A stretch of DNA of 54,010 nt from a virus (IMGVR_UViG_3300036944_000329:1-54010), one strand, 5' to 3'. Positions 15,391 through 24,247 are shown, counted from the first letter of the stretch. The notes: a model not told the origin generated them from the sequence alone. Made by a program: numbers and translations.

Positions 15391-15618
15391 CGAGGAACCT
15401 AATGCTTTCGCACTAGCTCGGACTATATCACCATCCCATAAGGATGCCGGACGCTAATCTTGTCTTACGATCTACGCTTAGATCACCAAGTAGTCTCTAC
15501 ACCTTCCTGACAAGATCGTGTCAGGCTTGGCTCGGTATTGCCATCACCATTACGTGTTAAGGTTTCACCGAATTCATCCGGTTATTCGAGATACATTGCT
15601 GTATCAAGCTGCCAATTG
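15391..15618 (-). ncRNA. Group I self-splicing intron in nrdA
   Basis: 228 nt with no internal endonuclease gene. The 5' exon ends CTGT. CTGTC pairs with GGCAG (15609-15613) to give P1 with the U-G pair at the splice site. TTG before it pairs with the 3' exon CAA (P10). The intron ends in G (15391). Core segments: TTCGGTGAAACC (P, 15561-15572), AATACCG (Q), GTAGAGACTA (R, 15491-15500) and GATATAGTCC (S, 15420-15429), with P7 between GACTA and TAGTC. Splicing joins TGT to CAA in frame, restoring the active site. Confidence 0.92.
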
Positions 15619-16881
15619 ACAGAGGTTGCTCAACCTAATTTCCTCTTTGAACGGAGTGTGCTTGTTCACATTATTAATGAATGTGATGTAGTTACGCCCA
15701 GTGTCCCTACGGGCTTCTACGAGCTGCTTCAGGATACCACGAGCATCTACCACTTTCTTCTTAACGTCACTAGCCAGCACACGTTCATATTCTTTCTCAA
15801 AAGCACCTTCATCTTCGCTGTAGAACAGCTCCCACAACTTAGGTGCGTAATAGGGACTGACGCACATCCAAGGTTCTTTCTTAGCTGCTTTCTTCAAGAA
15901 CAGGTTATTGACCGCAATCGAATAGTCTAACGTATCAATCCGGTAGTTCTCTGGTGTACGTTGTTGCTTCATTGTAAGCAGTGCATCAACTTCAGGGTCA
16001 AGAACCGTATAGGTCACTGTACTAGAGCCACCACGAGTCACCTGAGAGTTTGCTGCAACAGCACTGGCAATGTGCTTATAGTATGAATGCTTACCAGAAT
16101 GAGTCACCATACCCCCCTTAACAGGGTCTTTAGGTGCTCGTGTAGTCAATTCAATACCAATACCACTACGCTGTGCTGTCAGCTTGTATGCTACATCAAT
16201 CGCTGCCTGAATACTATCTACAGTGTCCCCTCCGCTCATAACCGCACAACTGGGGGAGGATTCTAGCAGAGTACGGCTTCCGTTTAGCGTTGGTGTGGGC
16301 AAGTTTAACTTCAGGTTACTCAGCTTTTGGTACGCACTAATAACTTCTTGCAAACGATTGTCTTCGTTACGCATTTGGTTCATAGCGACACCCATAAATA
16401 ACATCTGAGGAGACTCTACGACACCTTCTGACATATTCACTAGGTACTTATCGTATAGTTGTTTCAATGTCGCGTATGTGTAAGTGAAATCCTTAGTGTG
16501 GTCAATTACGTTGTCAAGTTCAACCAGTTCGTAATCTGTATAGCCCATATCAACCCACCAACCATTCTCAACAGCTTCTTCATAGAAGTCTTTAAGGGAT
16601 GGGATTGAAAAGCACTTATATGCCTCCTTATAAATGTGTCCAACAAGCAGTCTAGCTGCCATTCGTGTATGCCCGTCTGTCCGTTTGGACAAGCAAGAGT
16701 TAATGAGTGCATTGTGCAGATCTACTGTTGTACAACGCTCAGACAGACCACGAACAGCATTGAATACAACAGATGACCAATCAACACCGCATTCCTCAGA
16801 TGCCCAGCTAGACCATTTGTTCAGGTTGTCTACGTCAAACTCTGCAACAGAACCATCTCGTTTAATAATCTCTTTAATCAT
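15619..16881 (-). CDS. nrdA: Ribonucleotide reductase class I large subunit, exon 1
   Basis: 421 residues, MIKEIIKRDGSVAEFDVDNLNKW onward. SSPSCAVMSGGDTVDSI contains the conserved redox cysteine of the barrel, and the exon ends ...RLSNLC, the catalytic thiyl-radical cysteine. Unspliced reading continues only QLAA and stops, so the protein needs the intron removed. The start ATG overlaps the stop of phoH by one base (TAATG), implying coupled translation in an operon phoH-nrdA-nrdB. Confidence 0.93.
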
Positions 16882-17651
16882 TAAATTGTTTCTCCTTTAC
16901 CATCACTATACTCCTCATAAGCATCATTCACGATCTGCACAATTTCAGACCGCATGTTATATTTATTACTAAATCTGTAGAATGCAAGATTATCTTCCCA
17001 CACGTCTTTCCGAACACAACCCAATTCATCAAAGAACACCTTAACTGCGGCAGCAAGTCCATTACGGCGACCGTCCGTTGTATACATTTGCGTACTATCC
17101 CCCTCAACACAGCATGTGGAGTTACGCCCAATACGTTCAAGTAGCATCTTCAAGATCATTGGTGGCATCTGTTGCGCCTCTGTGATTAAGATGAGGCTGT
17201 CATGCAGTGACCGCCCGATTGCATAGTTACTTGGCATAAAGTGGATTCGCTTGTTCAAATCACATTCTACCTTACCTTTACTCAAAAGCTCCTCAAGGAT
17301 GTCTCGATAGGCTATGAAGTGAGGCTCCAGCTTCTCATCGAGGCCATTCGGAAGACTGCCAATTTTATCTGGGCCAACCTCAACAGGTTGACGGATAATA
17401 ACAATCTGCTTGTACTTATCTTTAAGATATTGCTCAATATAAGTGTAGAGGATTGAACTACTCTTCCCAACGCCTGCCTTAGAATCGACAAACACGATGT
17501 CCTTTTCGTACAGAAGTTTTCGTAACTCTTGCTGCTCATCATTCAACACCCACTCGTTGATACCGTACATATCCCCGCCGTAACTATGACGTGGGTCTAC
17601 GTTGTCTGCTTGCTTACGCTTACGAGTCATACGATCTTTCTGTCCAGCCAT
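16881..17651 (-). CDS. phoH: PhoH-like ATPase
   Basis: 256 residues. Walker A VDSKAGVGKSS (about 57-67), then the PhoH-specific RQPVEVGPDKIGSLPNGLDEKLEPH. LILITEAQQM matches the Walker B region (consensus D/E-E-A-Q), and CCVEGDSTQM is motif III-like. PhoH proteins are RNA- or DNA-dependent ATPases related to RecD-type helicases and are common in marine phages. The exact role in infection is unknown. The N-terminal 25 residues are basic. It begins the PhoH-RNR operon. Confidence 0.88.
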   Translation of the reverse strand: MAGQKDRMTRKRKQADNVDPRHSYGGDMYGINEWVLNDEQQELRKLLYEKDIVFVDSKAGVGKSSSILYTYIEQYLKDKYKQIVIIRQPVEVGPDKIGSLPNGLDEKLEPHFIAYRDILEELLSKGKVECDLNKRIHFMPSNYAIGRSLHDSLILITEAQQMPPMILKMLLERIGRNSTCCVEGDSTQMYTTDGRRNGLAAAVKVFFDELGCVRKDVWEDNLAFYRFSNKYNMRSEIVQIVNDAYEEYSDGKGETI

Positions 17652-17675
17652 ACCCTACATCTCCTTCTGTCTTAG

Positions 17676-18182
17676 TTACACAATCACCAGCTTACCTTTA
17701 AGATCCCCTCTAGTCAAGGCTTCTCTGATCTTATCTGTGTCGGCTTCTGAATAACTGACTAGCACACTAGGTGCATTGCTAGTCCCCCCCTCAACACCAT
17801 CTACATGCCAAAACTTCAGGCGTCCTTTAAAGAACATCACGGAGTGTGCTTTGTTCCAAACACTTTCGTGGAAACCAATCGTCTCTGTACGTGCAAAGAT
17901 AAGTGCTATCCCTGAACCATGCTCAGCTAGTTTATCCAGCCACTTAAATGTCTCTCTACCATAAGGAGGGTTACACCACACACGTCCGAACCAATCTTCA
18001 GTGAGGCCATCTTTAGGATTCTCGGAATCAATCCCCCAATGCTCTTTTGCTGTATCCCACGGACGCCTCTCTGCTGGACTACAAGGGTCTAGGTCAAATG
18101 CTCCAAGACAATCTATAATGTATTTTGGAGTGAGCCATTCATCTTTATTGTCCGTGTTTGTGTTAAAATTCTTAGTACTCAT
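17676..18182 (-). CDS. Phage Dam-type DNA N6-adenine methyltransferase
   Basis: 168 residues from the ATG at 18182, preceded by TGGAGG; the frame is open further but without a ribosome site. The N-terminal DEWLTPKYIIDCLGAFDLDPCSP and the catalytic VWCNPPYG (NPPY) are hallmarks of the phage DNA N-6-adenine-methyltransferase family (PF05869). It could protect phage DNA from host restriction or mark it during replication. A terminator lies before it. Confidence 0.88.
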   Translation of the reverse strand: MSTKNFNTNTDNKDEWLTPKYIIDCLGAFDLDPCSPAERRPWDTAKEHWGIDSENPKDGLTEDWFGRVWCNPPYGRETFKWLDKLAEHGSGIALIFARTETIGFHESVWNKAHSVMFFKGRLKFWHVDGVEGGTSNAPSVLVSYSEADTDKIREALTRGDLKGKLVIV

Positions 18183-18196
18183 ATACACCACCTCCA

Positions 18197-18227
18197 AAAG
18201 AAAGTCGGGGCACATATCATGCCCCGA
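18197..18227 (-). terminator. Terminator after the dUTPase gene
   Basis: On the minus strand TCGGGGCA pairs with TGCCCCGA around a 7-base loop, followed by CTTTCTTTT, just upstream of the Dam-type gene. Confidence 0.85.
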
Positions 18228-18250
18228 ATACATCATCCTAAATTGTCCTA

Positions 18251-18691
18251 TCAAACACCAGTGCTACCAAACCCACCTTCACCACGATCTGTCTCATCAA
18301 GATCATCCACAACCTCAAATTCTGCCTTCTCGTATTTCTGCAAGACAGCCTGAGCAATACGTTCCCCATCCTTAACTACGAATGGCATTGTTCCGCCATT
18401 ACTCAGGATGACACCAATCTCGCCCCTGTAGTCCTGATCACAGAGACCTCCGATAGCGTGTACGCCATGTTTAGATGCCAATCCTGAACGAGATTTGATC
18501 TGAACATAATACCCTTCTGGGATAGCCATCGCAACACCCGTCTTGACCACAACCTGTTCCTGTGGTGCTAGGACAAAATGTCCTTTACCTGTCTTACTCA
18601 GATCAGCGTACAAGTCAAACCCAGCTGCACCTTCTGATCCATATGTCGGGATGATTGCATTATTTGTCAGTTTCTTGATCTGTACTTTCAT
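18251..18691 (-). CDS. dut: Trimeric dUTP diphosphatase
   Basis: 146 residues with the five dUTPase motifs in order: AAGFDLYA (I), KSRSGLASKHGV (II-III), LCDQDYRGEIGV (III), ERIAQAVLQ (IV) and the C-terminal RGEGGFGSTG (V). It hydrolyses dUTP to dUMP, preventing uracil incorporation and feeding ThyX. Overlaps the upstream gene by 4 bp. Confidence 0.95.
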   Translation of the reverse strand: MKVQIKKLTNNAIIPTYGSEGAAGFDLYADLSKTGKGHFVLAPQEQVVVKTGVAMAIPEGYYVQIKSRSGLASKHGVHAIGGLCDQDYRGEIGVILSNGGTMPFVVKDGERIAQAVLQKYEKAEFEVVDDLDETDRGEGGFGSTGV

Positions 18692-19137
18692 TCTGAATAC
18701 CCCTCCATATTAACTCCTACGAAATCAACTGACTCAGAATAGTATCCGTTGGATTCACCCAACCAACGCATCCATAGACCGCCTTTAGTTGTTTCAATCT
18801 TGTAGAATGTATAGGTGTAGGATTCAAAATGGTCTACACCAAACTCGTCCGTGCCATTGTAACCAGACTCACTTGACACTTCTTCAGCTGACAGGATTAC
18901 ACCACCAACAATACTCTTAGGGTCTTCATCCACATCTGCAATCAAAACACACTCGCAGCAATCTTGATCGTGGTACAAACAATAAACCCAGCCGTCCGTT
19001 GTTTCAATCCAGAACTCGTCATCATCAATGTTGCCTTTATCGACACTCTTTACAACCTTGCCAACCATATGATTAAGATCGTTTGTTTTGTGTTTGTTCG
19101 GAATCGCGTATTCAAGATACGGTTTAAATTGTTTCAT
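18688..19137 (-). CDS. Unknown early protein
   Basis: 149 residues, acidic, with a beta-rich central part (DEFWIETTDGWVYCLYHDQDCCECVLIADVDED) and GGLWMRWLGESNGYYS near the end. The CC-C cysteines could bind metal. Coupled to dut and to the gene upstream by 4-bp overlaps. Function unknown. Confidence 0.6.
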   Translation of the reverse strand: MKQFKPYLEYAIPNKHKTNDLNHMVGKVVKSVDKGNIDDDEFWIETTDGWVYCLYHDQDCCECVLIADVDEDPKSIVGGVILSAEEVSSESGYNGTDEFGVDHFESYTYTFYKIETTKGGLWMRWLGESNGYYSESVDFVGVNMEGYSE

Positions 19138-19334
19138 TCCATATTCTCCTTCTCAAATTTAACAGGCCAATAATTCTCACACACTACATCGTAATCTTGA
19201 TCAAATGAATTCCATACAAGATCATACATATACATCGCATAACTTTGCCAATATGGGTGTGGTGTAGCTTGGTTCCGATGACACATCCTTGCCAGAGGAC
19301 ATTCGTCATTCTTACACATTGTAATGTCTGCCAC
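19134..19334 (-). CDS. Small cysteine-containing conserved phage protein
   Basis: 66 residues from a GTG at 19334, chosen because GAGGAG lies 7 bases upstream. It gives MADITMCKNDECPLARMCHRNQATP, a widely seen start for small phage and prophage proteins with C-x5-C-x4-CHR, possibly a metal-binding knuckle. The rest (PYWQSYAMYMYDLVWNSF) is aromatic. Function unknown. Confidence 0.65.
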   Translation of the reverse strand: MADITMCKNDECPLARMCHRNQATPHPYWQSYAMYMYDLVWNSFDQDYDVVCENYWPVKFEKENME

Positions 19335-19345
19335 AAGGGGTCTCC

Positions 19346-20314
19346 TCAAACATTCATCAATGTGTACTGCATCTGCTCTTTCGTCTTCACATTCTTGCGG
19401 CTACGCTTAATCGACCCACAATTCCCGCAACGATATGTCTCGAACTTAGACAGGTTAGTGTAAGCATGTTTACCAACCATCTTGTCCATATCATCACTTC
19501 CACAAGAATTACATCGTACACGATCATCATTGTGATGTAAAGCTACGTTTGGATGATTCTTCATAAATGGTCTCACCTTGTAATACAGGCTAACCAGCGT
19601 GGGTATGTCGCCACGATTGTATTCAAGCAGCTGGTTCATAGCCTCAGAATCACCATTCATGCAATCAAGCCACAATCCTATACCAGACGTACTCAACTTA
19701 CGCTCTAGCTCAAAATACCGTGTAGCACTGTCTAGGCTATTCGATGGCAGACTGAAATGCTTGCGTAATGCTTTCAGCGTACACACCACCTTGTAAGGAG
19801 ATGGTGGCGACATTCCGTGATAAGCAAATCGTGTATTCATCCAGCCATCATCAAAACTAGCATTATGAGCAATAATGATATCAGCTTCGTCTAGTAGTTC
19901 CCACAGCTGTTCGATCAAGAGAATGTCGTTTGCATAATCTCCGTCACGCCATGTTGGTAGCTGATGTAGACCAAGAGAATCGTATTCAGCATTATGTGGG
20001 GTTGATGTATTCAACTTAGCCCAAGCTGCTGTCAGGACATACGGTTCCTGAATCACTGCTTGTGGGCTGATGTTAGCCTTGAATCGAGGGAATGTAGCTG
20101 CAATTGTAGCACTCACCTCTAGGTCAATAAACAGGATATTGGCCCCGTCTTTAGCCTCAACCAACCCGGTATCTTCTCGCATTCGAGCAAGAATATCATT
20201 CACACTACTCTTCTTGCTAGGACTTCCCCACAATGCGTGTGAGATTTGTCGGGAGGACATCCCTTGCTTGGACATCTTTAGAATCTGTTCCACCGTGTTA
20301 TCATCGTGCTTCAT
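19346..20314 (-). CDS. DnaQ-like 3'-5' exonuclease with HTH and zinc ribbon
   Basis: 322 residues. Residues about 8-40 look like a helix-turn-helix (GMSSRQISHALWGSPSKKSSVNDIL). Residues about 60-240 have RNase H-fold exonuclease motifs: ILFIDLEVSAT (D-x-E), IIIAHNASFDDGW (N-x-x-F-D), and YNRGDIPTLVSLY (final D). The C-terminus holds a zinc ribbon CNSCG...CGNCG. It is similar to predicted ribonuclease H-like exonucleases of phage and is overlapped at the start by an HNH gene. Role in recombination or DNA degradation is inferred. Confidence 0.75.
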   Translation of the reverse strand: MKHDDNTVEQILKMSKQGMSSRQISHALWGSPSKKSSVNDILARMREDTGLVEAKDGANILFIDLEVSATIAATFPRFKANISPQAVIQEPYVLTAAWAKLNTSTPHNAEYDSLGLHQLPTWRDGDYANDILLIEQLWELLDEADIIIAHNASFDDGWMNTRFAYHGMSPPSPYKVVCTLKALRKHFSLPSNSLDSATRYFELERKLSTSGIGLWLDCMNGDSEAMNQLLEYNRGDIPTLVSLYYKVRPFMKNHPNVALHHNDDRVRCNSCGSDDMDKMVGKHAYTNLSKFETYRCGNCGSIKRSRKNVKTKEQMQYTLMNV

Positions 20315-20748
20315 TCAGTTTCCTCCGAATAATCCATCTCATTGTCAAAATCCAAAGTCCTCTTGGTAATAATGTTTGAGATATTACCTTGCGAATCGTT
20401 GAACATCTTACCAAGTTCAACTTGTGTATGTTCACCGGATGAGTATGCTGCTCTGATGAACTCAATGTCAGATCGGGTATATTTTGTTTCTCTTTTATTC
20501 CTAGCTTGAGTTTTTCTGTCAGCCCATCTACAATTATCTTTGTTGTAATTTCCATCGTTGTCGATTCTATCGAGTGTTGCGTTCTCAAACCAAGAAGGCC
20601 CCATATCCTCTAGGAAATCTGAAAAGGAGTCCCACTCACACTTTATCCCACGACCGCCGTAATCTTTATACCGTTTTCCCTTCGTGTAGTTACATCTCTG
20701 CCTCATAGCAGCGTATGAGTTATGAATCTGAGTGCCTTTGTAAGCCAT
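20311..20748 (-). CDS. HNH homing endonuclease (GGRGI type)
   Basis: 145 residues. NSYAAMRQRCNYTKGKRYKDYGGRGIKCEW is the DNA-contact segment of a well-known phage HNH family, followed by ATLDRIDNDGNYNKDNCRWADRKTQARN, which carries the catalytic residues. The tail (SDIEFIRAAYSSGEHTQVELGKMF) resembles a helix-turn-helix. It starts 29 bp inside the upstream gene and overlaps the exonuclease start by 4 bp, so it probably invaded between them. Confidence 0.85.
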   Translation of the reverse strand: MAYKGTQIHNSYAAMRQRCNYTKGKRYKDYGGRGIKCEWDSFSDFLEDMGPSWFENATLDRIDNDGNYNKDNCRWADRKTQARNKRETKYTRSDIEFIRAAYSSGEHTQVELGKMFNDSQGNISNIITKRTLDFDNEMDYSEETE

Positions 20749-21307
20749 TCTTGCCCTCCTCTAATTTAGACTTCTCTTGAACTACCAGTCGGTTGCCGAA
20801 GTATACAACTTTCTCAGCGTCATACAATCCCTTATCGTAACCAGCCTTTGCTTTGCCAAGATGCTGTGCGGCACACTTACGCCAGATTGCTTTGAATGCG
20901 TTTCCTTCGGCGTAGTTCATGCAGAGTGCTTCAATAATCTGATTGCACTCAACCTTTGTACCATCAGGTAACTCCACAGTGTAGTAGCTAACAGACCCAC
21001 CTGTGTACTCTTTCTCAGGCACATCCTCCACTAGTGACACAGACTCTTTCTTACCCTCTATTGGAACATACCAAGGTTTGTCTGGGATTGGTACTGATCC
21101 GAGTTCACAGAGGGTATGGTTTCGGCACTTCATCCACCCCGTACCTGACCAGTAGTGTAAAAAACCATCCGAGCAGTAAGTCATATAAGACGTCGGATTG
21201 TCGTCGTCTAAATCAAAGTGTGTAGCCCCCGCTGGCGGTTCTCCACAAGATTTAATTAGAGCACAAAAATGATCCTGTTGCTCTTTAGTCAAGTCATCCC
21301 ACTTCAT
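20720..21307 (-). CDS. Unknown protein, paralogue of the gene at 21852
   Basis: 195 residues. The first 85 residues (LTKEQQDHFCALIKSCGEPPAGATHFD, then SVPIPDKPWYVP) are clearly related to the N-terminus of the 21852-22436 product, so the pair arose by duplication with divergent C-termini. The C-terminal part (YAEGNAFKAIWRKCAAQHLGKAKAGYDKGLYDAEK) looks like a domain that binds nucleotide or DNA, but I cannot name it. The last 10 residues overlap the HNH gene. Confidence 0.6.
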   Translation of the reverse strand: MKWDDLTKEQQDHFCALIKSCGEPPAGATHFDLDDDNPTSYMTYCSDGFLHYWSGTGWMKCRNHTLCELGSVPIPDKPWYVPIEGKKESVSLVEDVPEKEYTGGSVSYYTVELPDGTKVECNQIIEALCMNYAEGNAFKAIWRKCAAQHLGKAKAGYDKGLYDAEKVVYFGNRLVVQEKSKLEEGKNGLQRHSDS

Positions 21308-21855
21308 ACTTTACCCTCCTCCACTAACTCTCGAACACTTTGCTTACGAACACTTGCATTATTACTTGGCTTGTTATGTTTTGCAAGCAATGCCTGCAAT
21401 TCTTTCACAGGCAATTTTGTCAGCTCAATAATCCGCTTCTCAATCACAGCCTGTTCAAATGATATGCCCATACGTTCAGCGTATGACTTAATCTTATGAG
21501 CCTCTTTGTCCACCACTTGTAGCTCGTCACTTGTAGCAAGGAGGTGGATGATGTACGGGATAATATCATCTTCACAAAGCAAGCTCTTATGCCCTTCTTT
21601 ATGATCCACCTCAGCCTTGCTCGTCATCACCCATTCGCCTGTTAGGGCACAGATGTGACCTTTCTTACCACGTCCCTTGTAATCAGGGGGTGGTGGAATG
21701 GCTGATACCTGTTTAGCCCGTAGCTTCATAGGACTCTTTGACCACAAGGAACGCCGTAGCGCCCCTCTCAGGTATGACCAGAACTTAGCCTCTGTCGGGA
21801 ATAGGTCTGGGTACATTTCCATTAGTTTCTGGATATGGGCCTCCAAGTGTGTCAA
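21304..21855 (-). CDS. HNH nuclease-like protein
   Basis: 183 residues. ICALTGEWVMTSKAEVDHKEGHKSL gives a C-x-x-x-G...DH core, and DELQVVDKEAHKIKS supplies the downstream His, as in HNH nucleases of phage replication modules. Unlike the homing types it is embedded in a run of 4-bp overlaps and flanked by the two paralogous unknown genes, so it may be a resident recombination or repair nuclease. N-terminal helix region unknown. Confidence 0.65.
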   Translation of the reverse strand: MTHLEAHIQKLMEMYPDLFPTEAKFWSYLRGALRRSLWSKSPMKLRAKQVSAIPPPPDYKGRGKKGHICALTGEWVMTSKAEVDHKEGHKSLLCEDDIIPYIIHLLATSDELQVVDKEAHKIKSYAERMGISFEQAVIEKRIIELTKLPVKELQALLAKHNKPSNNASVRKQSVRELVEEGKV

Positions 21856-22436
21856 AACACATCCTCCACATCATATTCGTATTCACCACAATCAACTCCC
21901 ACGTTTACATCAGCGAATAAGTCAAAGTGTAACACGTCATCGGATTCCCAGCTAGACATTAACGTAAGACCAGCACTGCTTATATAACTAACACCATCAA
22001 TCTCACCAGCATCATAACGCTTGATCAAATCCTTCATCCAGCGTCTTACGTCTAGGGGGAGCTTGTTTCGCCAATCCTCTTGTGCGTATGGACTGTTGGC
22101 TACAATCCAGTCGATAGCTCGGTTGAAAGCATCTCGGTCGTAGACAATCTTGCGGATTTTTGGTTTGGATGTTAGGGCTACGTCAGCAGGACGATACCAA
22201 GGCTTGTCTGGGATGCTAACAAACTTAGCCCCCTCTAGTGTCCTAGGGTTATATCTAATCCACTCAGTATCTTGTCTACACCAATACTGCCAGACGCCTG
22301 CGTGAATCCTGCTCCAGCTACTAGAGTAACAATCCATGATGTCAAAGTGTGTTGCCTTTGTAGGCGGTTCACCATAGCACTTAATCAACCCGTCAAAATG
22401 CTCTCGCTGCTCTTTAGTCAAGTCAATGTATTTCAT
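21852..22436 (-). CDS. Unknown protein, paralogue of the gene at 20720
   Basis: 194 residues. It shares its N-terminal domain (LTKEQREHFDGLIKCYGEPPTKATHFD ... SIPDKPWYRP) with the 20720-21307 product, while the C-terminus is different and ends very acidic (DVGVDCGEYEYDVEDVF is the type). Coupled on both sides by ATGA overlaps. Function unknown. Confidence 0.6.
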   Translation of the reverse strand: MKYIDLTKEQREHFDGLIKCYGEPPTKATHFDIMDCYSSSWSRIHAGVWQYWCRQDTEWIRYNPRTLEGAKFVSIPDKPWYRPADVALTSKPKIRKIVYDRDAFNRAIDWIVANSPYAQEDWRNKLPLDVRRWMKDLIKRYDAGEIDGVSYISSAGLTLMSSWESDDVLHFDLFADVNVGVDCGEYEYDVEDVF

Positions 22437-22546
22437 ACGTTTCCTCCGTAATACCAGACAGACATCTTGTAAATGTAATTGGACACGATTATGGTGCTGG
22501 AAAGTGTGGATATTGTTAGTAGATAGGGTAGGAAAAGTGTGTTCAT
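22433..22546 (-). CDS. Tiny single-pass membrane protein
   Basis: 37 residues, start at 22546 inside the ATGA overlap with the exonuclease stop and with GGAGGA upstream; its stop overlaps the next start in the same way. One hydrophobic helix (LFLPYLLTISTLSSTIIVSNYIY) and a short tail. The double coupling argues that it is a real gene. Function unknown. Confidence 0.65.
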   Translation of the reverse strand: MNTLFLPYLLTISTLSSTIIVSNYIYKMSVWYYGGNV

Positions 22547-23580
22547 TCGTTTGTATCCTCCAATGTTTTCAGTCCGATTCGCTTCTTATAATCAGGCCAT
22601 ATCTCATTTTTCTTACGCATCATATAAACGAGGCTCAACTGCTCATCGGCCAATTCGACATACGTCCTTGTGACAGTGTTGCCCAGCCAGTCCTTGTATG
22701 TATGTGTGTCACCGTAATGCCCTTTGTAAGCTTCTAAAACCCTAGTATATATCTCTTGTAGAGATTTGCAACCCTCCAGATACTTTCGAGCCGTCTTTTC
22801 CCCGACACCTTTATAGTTACCCAGATCATATTTCTTACGAATCTCTTGCGGCATGTTGGGCAAGCCGGGTATTGAGTCTGTAGGGTCGCCCATTAGCGCC
22901 TGAACCCCCGTCCAGATGTTTGCCTCAAGCTCAGTCGTACACTTGAATTCGTCTTTAATAAATTGATAGGTGCACCCGGCTACCCCGAAAAGGTCTTTAT
23001 CGATACTTGCAAGACAAACATCCGTATCCACACCACATCTCTCATAACTCTGGTACAGAGCACATGCGATAGCATCATCACATTCGCAGTCTGGTGTCAC
23101 CCTTGCACCATATTTGTCAATCAAATGCTGCCTGATTGCTTTCAGGTGAATGGGCTTTGCGTTATTCTTGCGTGCATGTTTATACTCAACAACACTGGCA
23201 ACATCTTTGCGGAAATTCTTATCCCCGCTCAAGTAGTAAATGTATTTACCAGCTTTGACGTTCTTCTCGATGAACTTGCAGAAGTTATCGCACACCTTTT
23301 TAGCATCGTCTAATTCGCCATATACTTTCCGACTCTTACGCACCCAACCAGAAGTGTCTATGTTGAAGAACTCTCTGGCCTCTTCTTGGTGAATCTTGCA
23401 AGACACTGCTGAATCAAACTCTTGGATCAGATCATCGTCTTGATCGTATAGTTCATAGATCGTGTTCTCAACTGCTGCTGCTGACCGGTATGCAATAATG
23501 TCAGCATCAACCACACAATACTTGTATGTCTTGTCTCGCATCTGCTCTTCAGATGGACACTCCTGATACTCTGTTTTCAT
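22543..23580 (-). CDS. 5'-3' exonuclease / flap endonuclease (T7 gp6-like)
   Basis: 345 residues from the ATG at 23580, preceded by AAGGAGG; a longer frame to 23631 would run into the homing endonuclease gene. YKYCVVDADIIAYRSAA, TPDCECDDAIACALY and ASIDKDLFGV supply the acidic metal site. GDPTDSIPGLPN and YKGVGEKTARKYL form the helix-hairpin-helix DNA-binding part. It would remove RNA primers and resect DNA for recombination in the phage replisome. Confidence 0.88.
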   Translation of the reverse strand: MKTEYQECPSEEQMRDKTYKYCVVDADIIAYRSAAAVENTIYELYDQDDDLIQEFDSAVSCKIHQEEAREFFNIDTSGWVRKSRKVYGELDDAKKVCDNFCKFIEKNVKAGKYIYYLSGDKNFRKDVASVVEYKHARKNNAKPIHLKAIRQHLIDKYGARVTPDCECDDAIACALYQSYERCGVDTDVCLASIDKDLFGVAGCTYQFIKDEFKCTTELEANIWTGVQALMGDPTDSIPGLPNMPQEIRKKYDLGNYKGVGEKTARKYLEGCKSLQEIYTRVLEAYKGHYGDTHTYKDWLGNTVTRTYVELADEQLSLVYMMRKKNEIWPDYKKRIGLKTLEDTNE

Positions 23581-23590
23581 ATACGCCTCC

Positions 23591-24193
23591 TTATAAGTAA
23601 CGTGTACGTAATGCCTGAGCAACACGTTCATCAGTTACATATGCTGATTCGACTAACTGGCAAGCTAATTCGTGCTTGCGTTTCTTCCAAGCTAGATGTG
23701 CTTGGTCTGGGCAGTCGAATAGTCCGAGGTATTCTCGTTTGCCCGTGAACGGGTTTCTGCACTGAGCCTCAAACTTCTTTGCCACATTATGAAAACGAAC
23801 TCCGAGCGGATAGGCTCCACGACTGTTGCATCTATCTAGAGTAAAGGTGTTCACAACGGATGTAACGAATACGCAAGTTTCTGGCCCGTATTCTTTATTA
23901 CCACTGATTAATAAATCTTTATCTAGTTGTTTGTTCTCCCAATCCTGTTGCTCCATCCACAGCTTAAAATTACTAAACGTCAACCAGTCTTCACAAACTG
24001 AACAACCTGAGTATGTTGGATAATGTTCATGATACTCTTTAGAATAACAACGTTTTAACATATGACACCATCTAGCATAATATGGACATCGCCAAACGAT
24101 TGTCTGTTTCCCATCTATCCGCTCATACAGAGACACTTTATAACCGGCGTCATTAATACCGACACCATACACCTTACTACATTCCCTTCCCAT
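23591..24193 (-). CDS. Free-standing HNH/AP2-type homing endonuclease 2
   Basis: 200 residues, closely related to the products of 10327-10938 and 25929-26522. CPYYARWCHMLKRCYSKEYHEHYPTYSGCSVCEDW is the nuclease part, FEAQCRNPFTGKREYLGLF the AP2-like DNA-binding part, and TDERVAQALRTRYL the shared end. It lies between the ssDNA-binding protein and exonuclease genes, just upstream of the exonuclease ribosome site. Confidence 0.85.
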   Translation of the reverse strand: MGRECSKVYGVGINDAGYKVSLYERIDGKQTIVWRCPYYARWCHMLKRCYSKEYHEHYPTYSGCSVCEDWLTFSNFKLWMEQQDWENKQLDKDLLISGNKEYGPETCVFVTSVVNTFTLDRCNSRGAYPLGVRFHNVAKKFEAQCRNPFTGKREYLGLFDCPDQAHLAWKKRKHELACQLVESAYVTDERVAQALRTRYL

Positions 24194-24207
24194 CCCCTCA
24201 CCTCCTT

Positions 24208-24247
24208 AGACAAGGAAGCCCCGCCAGATCACTCCAGCAGGGCTTTG
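24208..24247 (-). terminator. Terminator after the ssDNA-binding protein gene
   Basis: On the minus strand AAGCCC...GC pairs with GC...GGGCTT, interrupted by one mismatch, and is followed by CCTTGT. T-run weak, so termination may be partial. Confidence 0.6.

Noticed and set aside
14437-16881. nrdA as a pseudogene or frameshift with two fragments
   Set aside because: The gap contains a complete group I intron core, and removing 15391-15618 restores the frame and the active-site motif.
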